From positions 1 to 27,880 of IMG/VR virus record IMGVR_UViG_3300043444_000323: a stretch of DNA of 27,880 nt; one strand, written 5' to 3'. How positions within the stretch are numbered: the first letter of the stretch is position 1; every line of letters starts with the position of its first letter. The notes under the pieces are model-generated. The model did not search any database, was not told where the DNA came from, and saw only the letters and a program-made list of their open reading frames with translations. Below, in pieces: positions 5,769 to 15,019 of the stretch. The DNA comes from a virus. The translations under genes and the position numbers were made by a program.

Positions 5769-8470
5769 TACTCGTTTCCTCCCTCAATCGTCGATGCCGT
5801 ATCACGGTAAACGCCTTGGTTGATTTCGATCAAGCGCTTACGGTGACGTTCGCTGACAGCCTTGAGCGCGGCGTAACCATTCTTCATGATCTTTGCGCGT
5901 TCCTCTTTGCTCTTAGCGCTCAAGCCTTGAACGTCTTGCAGGGCTTTACGCTCATCATTAGAGATCGCTCCTGGGAAGGTCGCTTTCAGCTGAGACAGAG
6001 CGGCTTTTTCAAGCAGGTTCTCCATCTCACGAGTCGCCTGAACCTTAGGATCTTTAGAACCACCAGCCTCCAGCAGTTTACGCTGAGCAACATCAACCAA
6101 CGACGCGTCAAACGTGTTGGGGTTCAGAGCGTACGCCTTCTTCAAATTGGTGAGGGCTTGATCGGTCTGAGCCAGAGTTTCTTCAGTCTCGGTCTTCAAC
6201 TTCAACTCAGGACCGCTCAATTTAGCCTGCTGGGTTTGTTGATTCTTGAACTTCTCTTGAGCCAGAGCCAAATTAGCCTGAGCTAAAGAAACCCCAGACA
6301 ATGACGCGTTAATTTGCGCCAGTTTAGCCTCAACATTCATATTGCCGAGAGCTTCCACACGCTTCTGGTACTCGGGTGTTCCTGGCTTGAGACCTTCGTC
6401 AACGGCTTGCTTACCCGCCGTAGACTGGGGTTCACCGGACTTGATGAAGTCCTTGATGAGTTCGGTCGCGATAGCACGTTTGTCTTTCATTTCCTCGCCG
6501 GCAAGCGCTTGCAGGCTGCGGAGGTCTTCCTTAGCCGCGCCCATCTTCATCTCCTGACCCTTCAAAGCTAGAGCCAGTTTCTGCTGGGCAGCCTGCTGAG
6601 CAGAAGCGCGTTTTTCCTTAGAGTACTCAGCCAGCTCCTTACCGACCATGCCGAGGTTTTCAGCAAAGCGACCGGTCTTAGTAGGAGCGCCGAACGCAGC
6701 CGCGAGGCGGAAATACATCTCCGCCTTAGAACTCTGCTCGTCCTTGGGCGTCTTCATTGAGTCAGCCAGCATCTTAGCGAACACGTCGCTCTCAGCCTTA
6801 GAAGCAGCGCGAGCGGCTTTGAGGTCTTCACCGTAAGCGGTGTCCTTCGGACCATACGCGGCGAGCAGCGCTTGAATACCACCCATGCGCTCATCACCGA
6901 AAGGCGCTTTAGGCGCGGCAGCCGAAGGTTTAACTTGAGCTGGCACAGCTACGACCGCTGGGGCAGCGGGCATATCAGTGTTGGCAATCTTAGCCAGCAC
7001 AGATTGTGGTTGAGGTTTAGGCTCAGTAATGACCGCGTTTGAAGGGGTCAGCTCCGTGACTGGGTAAGTCTCTACCTGAGCGTCATAACCCTCGGGTAAC
7101 TGAACGCTACCGGCGGTTTGGTAATGCGTCTTGACGCGACCTCCGCTGGCGTATCGCTGATAATAATCACCGACGTAGCCGTGATCTTTCATCCAATCAA
7201 TATCAGATTGCGTACCGCCACCCGCCATAATCATGTCAGGTGTAAACTGATTTTCGTTATACCAGCTTATTTTGTCGTACGGGTTGTAAGTGTCCCAACC
7301 TTCAGGTAATCTGAACCTGTCATAATTGTTCACAAGGTCTGATGTACCCGTTCCTCCGGTAGTTACGGTGGTTCCTCCGGTAGTTCCCGTAGTTCCGGTA
7401 GTTCCGGTAGTTCCTGTGGTGTTCGTGGTGTTCGTGGTTCCGCCAGTACCTGTAGTTCCTGTGGTTCCAGTCGTGGTTCCAGTCGTGGTTCCGGTAGTGG
7501 TGGTCACCGGCGCGGGCACAGATCCTGGGTAAGCCAAGTTACGCAGGTAGTTCCAATCCGTATCGGTTTGCGTGCCGAAAGTGCTGTCCGCCGCTCTACG
7601 CAAGTCAGCGTCAGTGTAGCCTAAGCCGATCTGGCTACGATAGTAATCGGCTTTCTGCTGAGGGGTGCGGTTACCCAGAGACAACGGAGTTGAGCCGTAG
7701 GTTGGGTTTGAAGCCTGATTACCCCAGTAGCTGCCCGTAGCGTTGTAGAGGTCTTTATTGCTCACACCCCAGCGGTTTGCTTCATCTTGAATCTGTGAAG
7801 TAGACGCGTAAGGGTTGTCAGTGATGTACTTGTTGATGTTCTCGTTGTACTTGTCCATACCGATACCACCAGGACCAGTAGCGTAACGCACACCTGCCGA
7901 GCCGTAACCGCTAGGACCAGAGCCGCCGTACGTAAAACCAGAGCCCATGGCGTTACGGATGTCAGCGTCGCTAACTTTCCACTCGTCCTTAGCCGCCGCG
8001 ATGTCAGCAGCAGACGCGTTAGGGTTTCTAGCAAACCAGTCTCTGATGTTGCGATTGGCTTGATCAACACCGATGCCTCCTGGTCTGTCCGCAAAGGCTC
8101 TCATGTCAGAACCCGTGGGCGTGGTGGAAGACGTCGTACCGTAACCGGTGTCAAACTGCTTCTGCAGATACATCGGCGTGTTTTGCAAGCGGTTTTGATA
8201 GTCAGATTTGTAAGCGTTATAAGCGCCTTGATCTAGCTGATACTTACGCATAGTTTCGTTAAACGCCGAGGGGTCTGTTTTGTAGGCGTTAAAGTCAGCT
8301 AACTGTTTGTCGTAAGCAGCCTGACCCGCTAGCGCGGCGGCATCATCACCCGTGGGGCGACTACCGGTAGGCGCAGTCGGAACCGTAGGAGCGCTCGCAC
8401 CTGAGTAAGTCACCACACCAGGAGTACTAACTCCGTACTGCCGCATAATGCGGTTGAGTTCAAATCCCAT
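5768..8470 (-). CDS. Large mosaic virion protein with tandem ~50-aa repeats and Thr/Gly linker, 900 aa
   Basis: Four regions can be seen. Residues 1-125 are Pro/Ala/Thr-rich, then Tyr/Gln-rich. Two clear tandem modules follow at about 130-177 and 199-246, each running PGGIG(V/M)D, an N-rich helix, NP(N/Y)AS, then W(K/G)VS(D/N)xD(I/L)xNA(M/T)G; a looser third copy lies near 266-315. Residues about 323-376 are an almost pure Thr/Gly linker. After GGTQSDIDWMKDHGYVGDYY and the YASGGRVKTHYQTA motif (440-453), a Pro-rich hinge leads into a helical, charged coiled-coil region (about 525-900). It has no catalytic motif. The ribosome site AAGGAG overlaps the upstream stop codon. It is likely an internal or ejected virion protein; a tape-measure role is less likely given the podovirus-type context. 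Confidence 0.62.
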   Translation of the reverse strand: MGFELNRIMRQYGVSTPGVVTYSGASAPTVPTAPTGSRPTGDDAAALAGQAAYDKQLADFNAYKTDPSAFNETMRKYQLDQGAYNAYKSDYQNRLQNTPMYLQKQFDTGYGTTSSTTPTGSDMRAFADRPGGIGVDQANRNIRDWFARNPNASAADIAAAKDEWKVSDADIRNAMGSGFTYGGSGPSGYGSAGVRYATGPGGIGMDKYNENINKYITDNPYASTSQIQDEANRWGVSNKDLYNATGSYWGNQASNPTYGSTPLSLGNRTPQQKADYYRSQIGLGYTDADLRRAADSTFGTQTDTDWNYLRNLAYPGSVPAPVTTTTGTTTGTTTGTTGTTGTGGTTNTTNTTGTTGTTGTTGTTGGTTVTTGGTGTSDLVNNYDRFRLPEGWDTYNPYDKISWYNENQFTPDMIMAGGGTQSDIDWMKDHGYVGDYYQRYASGGRVKTHYQTAGSVQLPEGYDAQVETYPVTELTPSNAVITEPKPQPQSVLAKIANTDMPAAPAVVAVPAQVKPSAAAPKAPFGDERMGGIQALLAAYGPKDTAYGEDLKAARAASKAESDVFAKMLADSMKTPKDEQSSKAEMYFRLAAAFGAPTKTGRFAENLGMVGKELAEYSKEKRASAQQAAQQKLALALKGQEMKMGAAKEDLRSLQALAGEEMKDKRAIATELIKDFIKSGEPQSTAGKQAVDEGLKPGTPEYQKRVEALGNMNVEAKLAQINASLSGVSLAQANLALAQEKFKNQQTQQAKLSGPELKLKTETEETLAQTDQALTNLKKAYALNPNTFDASLVDVAQRKLLEAGGSKDPKVQATREMENLLEKAALSQLKATFPGAISNDERKALQDVQGLSAKSKEERAKIMKNGYAALKAVSERHRKRLIEINQGVYRDTASTIEGGNE
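7343..7504 (-). repeat. Degenerate 9-bp tandem repeat encoding the Thr/Gly linker
   Basis: Within the 900-aa gene the plus strand repeats units such as GTTCCGGTA, GTTCCTGTG and GTTCGTGGT many times. Read on the minus strand these give ACxGGxACx codons, i.e. Thr-Thr-Gly and Thr-Gly-Thr units. All units keep frame. Such tracts can gain or lose units by slippage, changing linker length without breaking the protein. Confidence 0.8.
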
Positions 8471-8479
8471 ACCTGCTCC

Positions 8480-9919
8480 TTAGATGTTCTGCAGACCTTT
8501 GTACGTATAGAGACCGGTCGCCACTTGAGACAGCGGTGAAGGTGAATACGTAGCGCCGGTGGTAGTGCCTTGATTAGTCGTAGTTTGCGGTGTGATTGGA
8601 GCCATGCCGCGAATCTGCGTGCTGAGCCAATCCATCTGCTGCTTAGGATACAGCTGTTGCGCGTCAAACTGAGCCTTAGCTGCGTTGAGCTGTTGCTGCA
8701 TTTGATTCTGCTGAGCAGAACCTGCGCCCTCAAGTGAGGCAACGTCGGCTGCGCGCATAGCTTGCTCTTGTTGTTGCATACCTGCGAAATTCTGCAACGC
8801 AGACATTTGACGCTGATAGTCTTGAGCCTGAGCCGCTTGCGTCGCCTGAGCAGCGGTAAGACCGAACTGCTGTTGAGCTTGACCGGCGGCAGTCTGCATT
8901 TGACCAAGGTTAGCCAGCTGAGACATCTGCTGAGCCGTGAGTTGACCTTGCGTCTGACCGAGGTTAGTCAGGTTTTGTTGCTGTTGGCTTGTCAGCTGAC
9001 CAGCGGTCTGACCGAGGTTACCATACTGAGCACCGCCCTGAAGCACGCGAGAGAGGTCTGCGCCGGAAATGCTACCGACCGTACCAGCCAACTGCGCTTG
9101 ACGTGCGAGGTCTGCCTGAGAAGCAGTGAGAGCCTGTCCGTAGCCTTGGTTGGCGAGTTGGGCTTGCTGATTCAACACGGCTTCCTGAGTGTCGCGCAGG
9201 GCACGGCTACCGAACTCACCCATGCGGCTAGAACCGAACTGACCCGCCTTGATGAACGCGTCAGAAACTCCTGGCAGAAGGTTCTCGCTGAGATTACGAG
9301 CACCCTGCTTAGCGATGACATCCATGACGCCGGTCTGATACGGCGACATATACTGACCGACATTCTGAGCGGAAGACTGTGAGGCTGCTTGCAGGTACGG
9401 GTTAGCCGCGTTCAGGGCGCGATCAGACAACGCCTGAGCGGTGGTCTGACCGGCTTGCGTCAGGTAAGGCTGCGCCGCACCCATGATGTCCTGCTGTCCG
9501 GCTTTAGTCAGCGCAGGTTGACCCGCAGCGACGATGTCCATCTGACCAGCTCGGTTGAAGTAGTTCTGCCCCGCGTTCAGGTTTTGATCGACTAAACCTT
9601 GACGCAAGTATTGATTTTGGGCTTGCTGCAGGGCGTCCGCCGTACCTTTATTGCTGAAGCCGTACATACCGGACTGAGCTTTGTCTAGGTCACCTTGATA
9701 GAAACCTTGATTAGCTTGAACTTGCTGGTACGCTTGCTGCTGGAGCGGCGACAATTCAGCCACAGTGGGCATGTCGTACGCTTGATAAGGCGCGTTGGCA
9801 ATGTTCTGGGCGACTTGAATTTGATTGTAAATCGCATCCTGCATCCACTTAGGAGTCTCAGTGGATGACGTGGTGTACGACGTAGCGGTCTGAGGCGACC
9901 CTTGGAATAAGCTGCCCAT
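8480..9919 (-). CDS. Gln/Ala-rich virion protein, likely internal/ejection protein, 479 aa
   Basis: It begins MGSLFQGSPQTATSYTTSST followed by ETPKWMQDAIYNQIQ, an N terminus that I associate with virion-associated proteins of aquatic phages. Low-complexity Gln/Ala repeats follow: KAGQQDIMGAAQPYLTQAGQ units at about 105-140, and LGQT.GQLT..Q units at about 298-345. Between them is a better conserved stretch (SDAFIKAGQFGSSRMGEFGS, about 217-236). The sequence predicts an extended helical rod. It has TAATG overlap with the upstream gene and is followed closely by the 900-aa gene. There is no catalytic motif. Role as an internal or injected protein is inferred from operon position. Confidence 0.62.
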   Translation of the reverse strand: MGSLFQGSPQTATSYTTSSTETPKWMQDAIYNQIQVAQNIANAPYQAYDMPTVAELSPLQQQAYQQVQANQGFYQGDLDKAQSGMYGFSNKGTADALQQAQNQYLRQGLVDQNLNAGQNYFNRAGQMDIVAAGQPALTKAGQQDIMGAAQPYLTQAGQTTAQALSDRALNAANPYLQAASQSSAQNVGQYMSPYQTGVMDVIAKQGARNLSENLLPGVSDAFIKAGQFGSSRMGEFGSRALRDTQEAVLNQQAQLANQGYGQALTASQADLARQAQLAGTVGSISGADLSRVLQGGAQYGNLGQTAGQLTSQQQQNLTNLGQTQGQLTAQQMSQLANLGQMQTAAGQAQQQFGLTAAQATQAAQAQDYQRQMSALQNFAGMQQQEQAMRAADVASLEGAGSAQQNQMQQQLNAAKAQFDAQQLYPKQQMDWLSTQIRGMAPITPQTTTNQGTTTGATYSPSPLSQVATGLYTYKGLQNI

Positions 9920-11724
9920 TATGCAACCCCTTTCAAATAGCTGAGTGGTGACTTAGCGTTGGGGCTGAATTTACCCTTAGCCAGTGCTTTACCTTTGTGT
10001 GAACGGATGTTACTACGCATAGCGTCAAGGCGCTTAGCGCCCTCTTTGTTGGAGCCGTCGCCGAGCATTGCAACTGTTTCTGCGTCAATCACGTATTCAC
10101 CATCTGAGAGTTTAGCATCAATGGTGTCTGCTCGACCAGAACCTGCTCCTTGAGCGAATCGGGCAACAGCTGACAGAGCGCCACCTTGTGCCATTCTGGG
10201 CGGAGGGGTGGTCGCTGGTTGCATATTATAAGCGCCAGAAGTGATTTTTGGCCAACTCCGCGCCATGTATTCAGTCAGGCTCAAGTTGTTTGAATTGGCA
10301 TCACTTTGTAACTTGTTCCAGTCCCATGCGATTGACGGACGGTTAAAGTATTCCTGCTGCTCAGGGGACATCTGTTTGATCGCCTGCTGTACCTGCGGAG
10401 GGGCGCTACCGAGGCTACCCAAAAGCGTAGCACCAACCAAGGCGTTTTTAACTGAGAAAGGACTCTCAGAACCCGTAGGAGCGCCTGCGGTTTTGAATTG
10501 ACCCAGCGGTGATTGGGCAGTCGCAGTCATACCGCTACCCATATCTTGACCACCGTAACCTTGAGGGGCGACAGGCGCTCTGGGGTTCGTCAGAGAGTAA
10601 TCAACGTCTAAGCTCTCAGGACCTTTGTAGCCCATCTGTCCGGTCATGAAGTTGGTTGTGCCGTAACCCGCCTCAGGCACGCCGCTGTAAGAGTAATCAC
10701 CACCCTTAGGCAGCTTCAAACCTTCAACAACAGCGTCAGAAGGTTTTAAACCGAGGTTGCTGGATTGAGCAGGACGAGCCATACCCGCTGCCAGACCCGC
10801 CAAGCCCCCGCCGATAATAGCGGACTTAGGGTCATAACCGGCAGCAATCATGTTACCGAACTGCTTACCACCCGCGCCGAACGCGGAACTACCGGTGAGG
10901 TCGCCGAGTTGCTGTCCTGCGTAAGTACCTAGAGCACCCGTAGCTGCGCCTTTCAAGAAGCCTTGACCGCTAGCCACGCCGCCTACACCACCGACTAGGG
11001 CGTTACCTAGGACTTTCTGTCCCGCCGCGCCTAAGTCCAAACCTAAACCGCTGTTAGCCGCGCCGCCCACGTATTCACCTAGACCACCGCCTAGACCGCC
11101 CAACACCGCGCCTTTGAGCGGATCGCCGCCGGTCAAAGCAGCCGTCGTGCCACCGATAACGGCGCTACCCGCCATAGTCGCGGCTGTACCGCTCAGACCC
11201 ATAGAAGCGCCGATCGATGTACCCAGACCAGGAGCAATAAAGTCCAGAGCGATAGGTAGCGCTACGGCGAGAAACTTCTTCAAACTGAAATATTCAGGGT
11301 AGCCCGTGCGGGGGTTAATCGTTCCTGAACCACCCATGCGCTTGAGCATCTCGGCTTCACGCGGGTTAATGTGCGCCAGCATCGTATCACCATGCCGACC
11401 CATAGAAGCCAGACCGCCCTTAGCAAAGCCCTTCTGCTTAGTGCGCTCTTGCATCCCGTACAACAATACGAGCAGGGAGATGATGGCGACAGGGTCAAAC
11501 TGCTCAGGCAAGTCGCCTTGTTCAACCATGTCATCTTGGATCGCCGAAGCTAAGATTTCTGAGTACTTGTCAGGATTATTGAGCGCAAACTCAAGCATCT
11601 GTACGAGTTCATCTAAGCCCTCGCTCGTAATCGGCATGTCACCGATCTGATTCTCAAGGACTAAAACGGCTTTAGAAAACCGAGGGTCGCTTTTCGCAAT
11701 TTCTAAAATTTCTTGTTTATTCAT
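9919..11724 (-). CDS. Gly/Ala-rich membrane-active virion protein, 601 aa
   Basis: The N-terminal ~95 residues are an acidic helical domain (MNKQEILEIAKSDPRFSKAV at the start) ending in the hydrophobic IISLLVLLYG. GFAKGGLASMGRHGDTMLAH (99-118) and a PREAEMLKRMGGSGTINP element follow. Residues about 150-315 are a long Gly/Ala-rich hydrophobic region with GG repeats, resembling glycine-zipper membrane segments. The C-terminal ~90 residues are a distinct domain: MAQGGALSAVARFAQGAGSG, then DGEYVIDAETVAMLGDGS, then a Lys-rich end (HKGKALAKGKFSPNAK). This C-terminal domain is widespread in phage virion proteins. The layout suits a protein that enters or spans a membrane during DNA delivery. The membrane role is inferred from composition only. 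Confidence 0.65.
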   Translation of the reverse strand: MNKQEILEIAKSDPRFSKAVLVLENQIGDMPITSEGLDELVQMLEFALNNPDKYSEILASAIQDDMVEQGDLPEQFDPVAIISLLVLLYGMQERTKQKGFAKGGLASMGRHGDTMLAHINPREAEMLKRMGGSGTINPRTGYPEYFSLKKFLAVALPIALDFIAPGLGTSIGASMGLSGTAATMAGSAVIGGTTAALTGGDPLKGAVLGGLGGGLGEYVGGAANSGLGLDLGAAGQKVLGNALVGGVGGVASGQGFLKGAATGALGTYAGQQLGDLTGSSAFGAGGKQFGNMIAAGYDPKSAIIGGGLAGLAAGMARPAQSSNLGLKPSDAVVEGLKLPKGGDYSYSGVPEAGYGTTNFMTGQMGYKGPESLDVDYSLTNPRAPVAPQGYGGQDMGSGMTATAQSPLGQFKTAGAPTGSESPFSVKNALVGATLLGSLGSAPPQVQQAIKQMSPEQQEYFNRPSIAWDWNKLQSDANSNNLSLTEYMARSWPKITSGAYNMQPATTPPPRMAQGGALSAVARFAQGAGSGRADTIDAKLSDGEYVIDAETVAMLGDGSNKEGAKRLDAMRSNIRSHKGKALAKGKFSPNAKSPLSYLKGVA

Positions 11725-11742
11725 TCGTAACTCCAGATCTCA

Positions 11743-11976
11743 TTACTCAGCCGCCTGACAGAACCGCTCCGCCCATTCTCGCCAGTCAGTAAAACCGTAT
11801 GGGATGGGGAAGTTTTCTTTCAACGTCAAGTTGTTCAAAAACTGCATTGCCCAATTTTGCCAATTCTCTTCATCATCCAACCGACCAAACGCGCCGTAAG
11901 GGTCAAGGTCGAGCGTGATCTGGTCAGCCCAGTCACGCAGCTCCATACCTTTTGGGAGGGTGATACGTACGCTCAT
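11743..11976 (-). CDS. Hypothetical acidic, Trp-rich protein, 77 aa
   Basis: A small protein rich in Trp and acidic residues (MELRDWADQITLDLDPYGAF, ENWQNWAMQFLNNL, FTDWREWAERFCQAAE). It starts in an ATGA overlap with the tail nozzle gene and stops 18 bases before the 601-aa gene, which has its own GGAG ribosome site. No family is recognised. It is probably a minor virion or assembly protein, judging by location. Confidence 0.6.
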   Translation of the reverse strand: MSVRITLPKGMELRDWADQITLDLDPYGAFGRLDDEENWQNWAMQFLNNLTLKENFPIPYGFTDWREWAERFCQAAE

Positions 11977-13820
11977 CCCAGCACCGTCTTATCGCCGCTA
12001 CTAATGTGACCGAGGATCTGACCCATTTGGTAATCACCATAAACCTGATTAGATTCAAAGCGCACGCGGAGTTCGCGGCGCTGCTCTTTGAGCATGACGA
12101 TCTCTTGAAACGGCTCGGTAATGTTGTCAGGGTCGACGAATGTGAAGTTAGAGCTATAGACCTCAGGGGCACGAGCGTTAGCACGACCCGTAACCTGTAC
12201 CGTCATGTCGCCGTTCTGAACGAAGTCAGGTTCAATGCGAGTAATACGTAAGTACTCATTTTTACCCTGCACAGCTGAAGACAAGTCGGCGGTTTCAAAG
12301 TAAGAACGGATGGGGTTAATGGTAGCGCCGTCAATCTCGTCAACGCCTTGCTCTTGAACCCAGACGCGGAAGTCGCTACCTTCGCCCACTGCACCCGCCA
12401 GAATGGGCGCAGCAAACGAGTTGTTGAACGAACCGGCAGAGCGCCCGTTAGCGGGTAGCTCGGTATCATACCATGTGTTCTCACGCACGTTATAGATGAC
12501 CGCGTGTGTGCATTCAGTAGCGTCGCCGCGAGGGTAGCACCACCAGATCTCACCATAGCGAGGTACTTTGAACGCAAACACCTTGTTGCGCTCGCGCTTG
12601 TTGAGACCGTCAAAGAAGTAGTTCAGGTTCAATGAGTTTGGCACTTCGCGCACCACGCCGTTGAACATCAGAAACCGGTCAACACCTGCCCAGAAAAACA
12701 CGCCGTCATAATCAATAACGGCGTTCTCTGAGATGATGGATGTGTCAGTGGCAACTACGTCAAACTGAAACACAGTTGAGCCGCCTGTAAAGGTGGCGCG
12801 AATCACCGCGTCGTACGCCCAAAAGATTCCGGCAGGGGCAGTGCCCGAACCGGCGCGTAAGGGTAAACCCTTGATTATCTTCTGACCCCAAACTCGAGCC
12901 ACACCCGCGCCCGAACCGGTATCGGTCAGGTTTGTCGGCTCTCCTGGCACAGACCAACCGATGATTCCGTCCGTTCCGTAGTAGAACAAATACGGGTGTA
13001 GAGAGACGATACCGCCGGTGCAGTTTGTGTTAGCGGGCAGGTTTATAGATTGCAGGATACCGGTGCCGAGCACTTCTCCAAAGAAGATCTGTCCACCGTC
13101 GCTGTTTGAAATACTACGCAGGTTAGGTGAAACATGCGCAAGTAAATAATTTTGATTACTTGAAGAATCATACTGGTAATCAAACATCCAAGCGTTCTCA
13201 TCACTAGCGATCAACGCATCAGAGCCGCCGGTCATATCGGTGGTTGAGGTCGTGATCGTGGTAGCCGTAGCCACCACCGCAAAGCCGTTAGGCGCTGAAC
13301 CCGCCGTAGACGCGCTGATGGTGATTGTAGTTCCCACCGCAATGGCAGAATAGTTAGGGCTTGACGTGTAAGCGTTGATGTTAGAAGCGATCGCCGTAGC
13401 CGTACCCGCTAAGCTCGTCGTGTACGACACTGAGCCGGACATGATGTTGACGCCGTCAACGGTAATGCTGTTAACCGAGCCGGAAGCGCCGCCCGTCAGG
13501 ATGACCGTACCGGTAGAAGCGACTGCCGCCGGTGTGCGGTCAGTAACGACCGAGCTGTTACCTGTCGAATCTAAGGTGAAACGCTCGAGCAAGTTTGCGC
13601 TACCTGAATGACAGTAGATGTAATCTTGCTGTGTGAAGTTTGAAAACCCGCGACTGATCTCAGTCAAATACTTCTGTGTTGACCTATAGCCGCCGATTTT
13701 GCGGGGCAAACCGCGTTGCCAACGAACCCATTGTCCGTCGGTGTAGAAATTACCGTCGAATTTAGTACCGTCCCGCTTGATGCCAGGTTCGGACTTCAGG
13801 ATGACAGTAGTTTCAGGCAT
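11973..13820 (-). CDS. Podovirus-type tail nozzle / DNA-stabilisation (P22 gp10-like) protein
   Basis: The 615-residue protein begins with SEPGIKRDGTKFDGNFYTDG, then QWVRWQRGLPRKIGGYR (30-46), the hallmark opening of phage tail nozzle/stabilisation proteins. Beta-propeller-like strands follow, e.g. FFWAGVDRFLMFNGVVREVP and FKVPRYGEIWWCYPRGDATE. The conserved late element NVRENTWYDTELPANGRSAG is also present. Residues about 102-203 look like an inserted immunoglobulin-like or flagellin-hook-type beta domain (VNSITVDGVNIMSGSVSY, then NINAYTSSPNYSA, then ASTAGSAPNGFAVVA). The protein would extend the tail tube beneath the adaptor and support the fibres. It overlaps both neighbours. Assignment is by recognisable motif and order; the exact homologue (P22 gp10 or T7 gp12) cannot be fixed by eye. 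Confidence 0.75.
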   Translation of the reverse strand: MPETTVILKSEPGIKRDGTKFDGNFYTDGQWVRWQRGLPRKIGGYRSTQKYLTEISRGFSNFTQQDYIYCHSGSANLLERFTLDSTGNSSVVTDRTPAAVASTGTVILTGGASGSVNSITVDGVNIMSGSVSYTTSLAGTATAIASNINAYTSSPNYSAIAVGTTITISASTAGSAPNGFAVVATATTITTSTTDMTGGSDALIASDENAWMFDYQYDSSSNQNYLLAHVSPNLRSISNSDGGQIFFGEVLGTGILQSINLPANTNCTGGIVSLHPYLFYYGTDGIIGWSVPGEPTNLTDTGSGAGVARVWGQKIIKGLPLRAGSGTAPAGIFWAYDAVIRATFTGGSTVFQFDVVATDTSIISENAVIDYDGVFFWAGVDRFLMFNGVVREVPNSLNLNYFFDGLNKRERNKVFAFKVPRYGEIWWCYPRGDATECTHAVIYNVRENTWYDTELPANGRSAGSFNNSFAAPILAGAVGEGSDFRVWVQEQGVDEIDGATINPIRSYFETADLSSAVQGKNEYLRITRIEPDFVQNGDMTVQVTGRANARAPEVYSSNFTFVDPDNITEPFQEIVMLKEQRRELRVRFESNQVYGDYQMGQILGHISSGDKTVLG

Positions 13821-15019
13821 CAGAACGTCCCGCCGTTAATGTTACCAGCTTGAGCAACGCCCAGCGTACCCCACGCGGCGGCTTCGTCAACCGCCGTAAA
13901 CAAGCTCGTACCCACAGAAGTGCCGCCCAAGTTGATCAGCGCAGATCCGGCGCTCGTAGCGCCTGTACCACCCTGATTCACCGCGATAGGGTAAGAAACA
14001 CCAGCCGTGTCAGCGCGTAGAACGTCAGTTCCGTCGCTGTACAAAATAGCACGTTCGCCGCTAGCGAGGATAACTCCTAAGCCCGCCGGTGTTTTTACAG
14101 TGAAGGTGTAAGCGCCGCTGGTCTGGTTGTCAACCCAGTACTGCTGTACTGTGGCGGGCACAATGATGTTACGATTACCTGTCAGCGTACCTGTAAAGCG
14201 ATATGCCACGCGATTGAGTTCGGTACCGGTCAGCGTGTAGTTACCCGTACCGCCGACGGCAATCACGGTATAGTCAAATGCGAACGTCGCAGACTGACCG
14301 AAACCGATCGTGTAAAAGTTGGTACCATCGCAGGCGATGATTGAGGACTCTCCTGGTTGAAAGCTCAAGAAAGATGTGCCGTCAATCAACGTAGATCCAG
14401 GAGCATCCGCTGAAATCGCACCGCTGCCCGAGTTACGCAGGTAGAGGAACCAGTTATTGCCGATGACTGTGGGATCGGGCAGCGTTAACGTGCCGCCCGC
14501 GCCGGTCCAGTTGAACATCTTAGCGCGGTCCGACTGAGTACTTGTGTAGTTACTGTTGAACGATGTAATTGGCACTGACTGGGAGAGCAACGCGCCCACA
14601 GCTACGATACCCGTACCGGCTAACGCTGAGGCGTTGGCTTCAGAGACCGTAGCGCCGAATTGCAACGATTCCCAAGTGCCCGCCACGGTCGAGTTGTTAG
14701 TCAGGTAGACCTGCCAGACCGTTCCTGAGGCAATCGAGACGATCTGAACTCCGGCAGCGTTCTTGACTACAAATGTATGAGCGCCTTGGTTATTGAACAG
14801 AACCGTATTACCTGTGCCGGTCTTAGACGCATCAGGCATCGTAATTGACAAACCAGCAGAGGACGGCGTGACGTCCATGATGCGGGTGGCGAGGTTGTTG
14901 CTAGCGGAGGTTTCTTCTGGCCAGCTCAGAACAATGTCGGTTGAGAGCGCAACTGAACTGTAGCTGATCTCGCTGGGGTAGATGTTAGCGCCACCAAAGA
15001 CGTCGGTATAAATAGGCAT
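13820..15019 (-). CDS. Fibre/spike-like virion protein with three related beta domains, 399 aa
   Basis: Three consecutive beta-rich units of about 75-100 residues share a plan: a strand ending in '(I/L)(T/I)(M/L/V)P(D/A)', a Gly/Asn turn, 'W.(L/V)', and a closing strand such as GTVWQVYLTNNS, GESSIIACDGTNFYTIGF or SGERAILYSDGTDVLRAD. The C-terminal part carries VNQGGTGATSAGSALINLGG, the classic phage tail-fibre repeat. The chain ends in AGNINGGTF, echoed by the 827-aa fibre. Located between the adaptor and the nozzle gene, it may be a fibre base, tail collar or adsorption protein. No enzymatic residue pattern is seen. Overlaps of one base at both ends show tight coupling. Confidence 0.65.
   Translation of the reverse strand: MPIYTDVFGGANIYPSEISYSSVALSTDIVLSWPEETSASNNLATRIMDVTPSSAGLSITMPDASKTGTGNTVLFNNQGAHTFVVKNAAGVQIVSIASGTVWQVYLTNNSTVAGTWESLQFGATVSEANASALAGTGIVAVGALLSQSVPITSFNSNYTSTQSDRAKMFNWTGAGGTLTLPDPTVIGNNWFLYLRNSGSGAISADAPGSTLIDGTSFLSFQPGESSIIACDGTNFYTIGFGQSATFAFDYTVIAVGGTGNYTLTGTELNRVAYRFTGTLTGNRNIIVPATVQQYWVDNQTSGAYTFTVKTPAGLGVILASGERAILYSDGTDVLRADTAGVSYPIAVNQGGTGATSAGSALINLGGTSVGTSLFTAVDEAAAWGTLGVAQAGNINGGTF

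Noticed and set aside
5762-6286. 174-aa plus-strand open frame inside the 900-aa gene
   Set aside because: Antisense shadow of a long Ala/Lys/Glu-coding stretch. No recognisable domain, and the opposing gene is consistent with its operon.
7343-7504. Short tandem repeats as a possible CRISPR array or iteron origin
   Set aside because: The 9-bp units are contiguous, in frame and encode a Thr/Gly linker; there are no spacers.
8762-9382. 206-aa plus-strand open frame opposite the Gln/Ala-rich gene
   Set aside because: Leu/Ser/Arg-rich mirror of repetitive Gln/Ala codons; it arises from composition.
5768-11724. Tape measure protein assignment for one of the large proteins
   Set aside because: The nozzle and adaptor genes point to a short-tailed virion. 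There is no paired, frameshifted chaperone gene before these genes.
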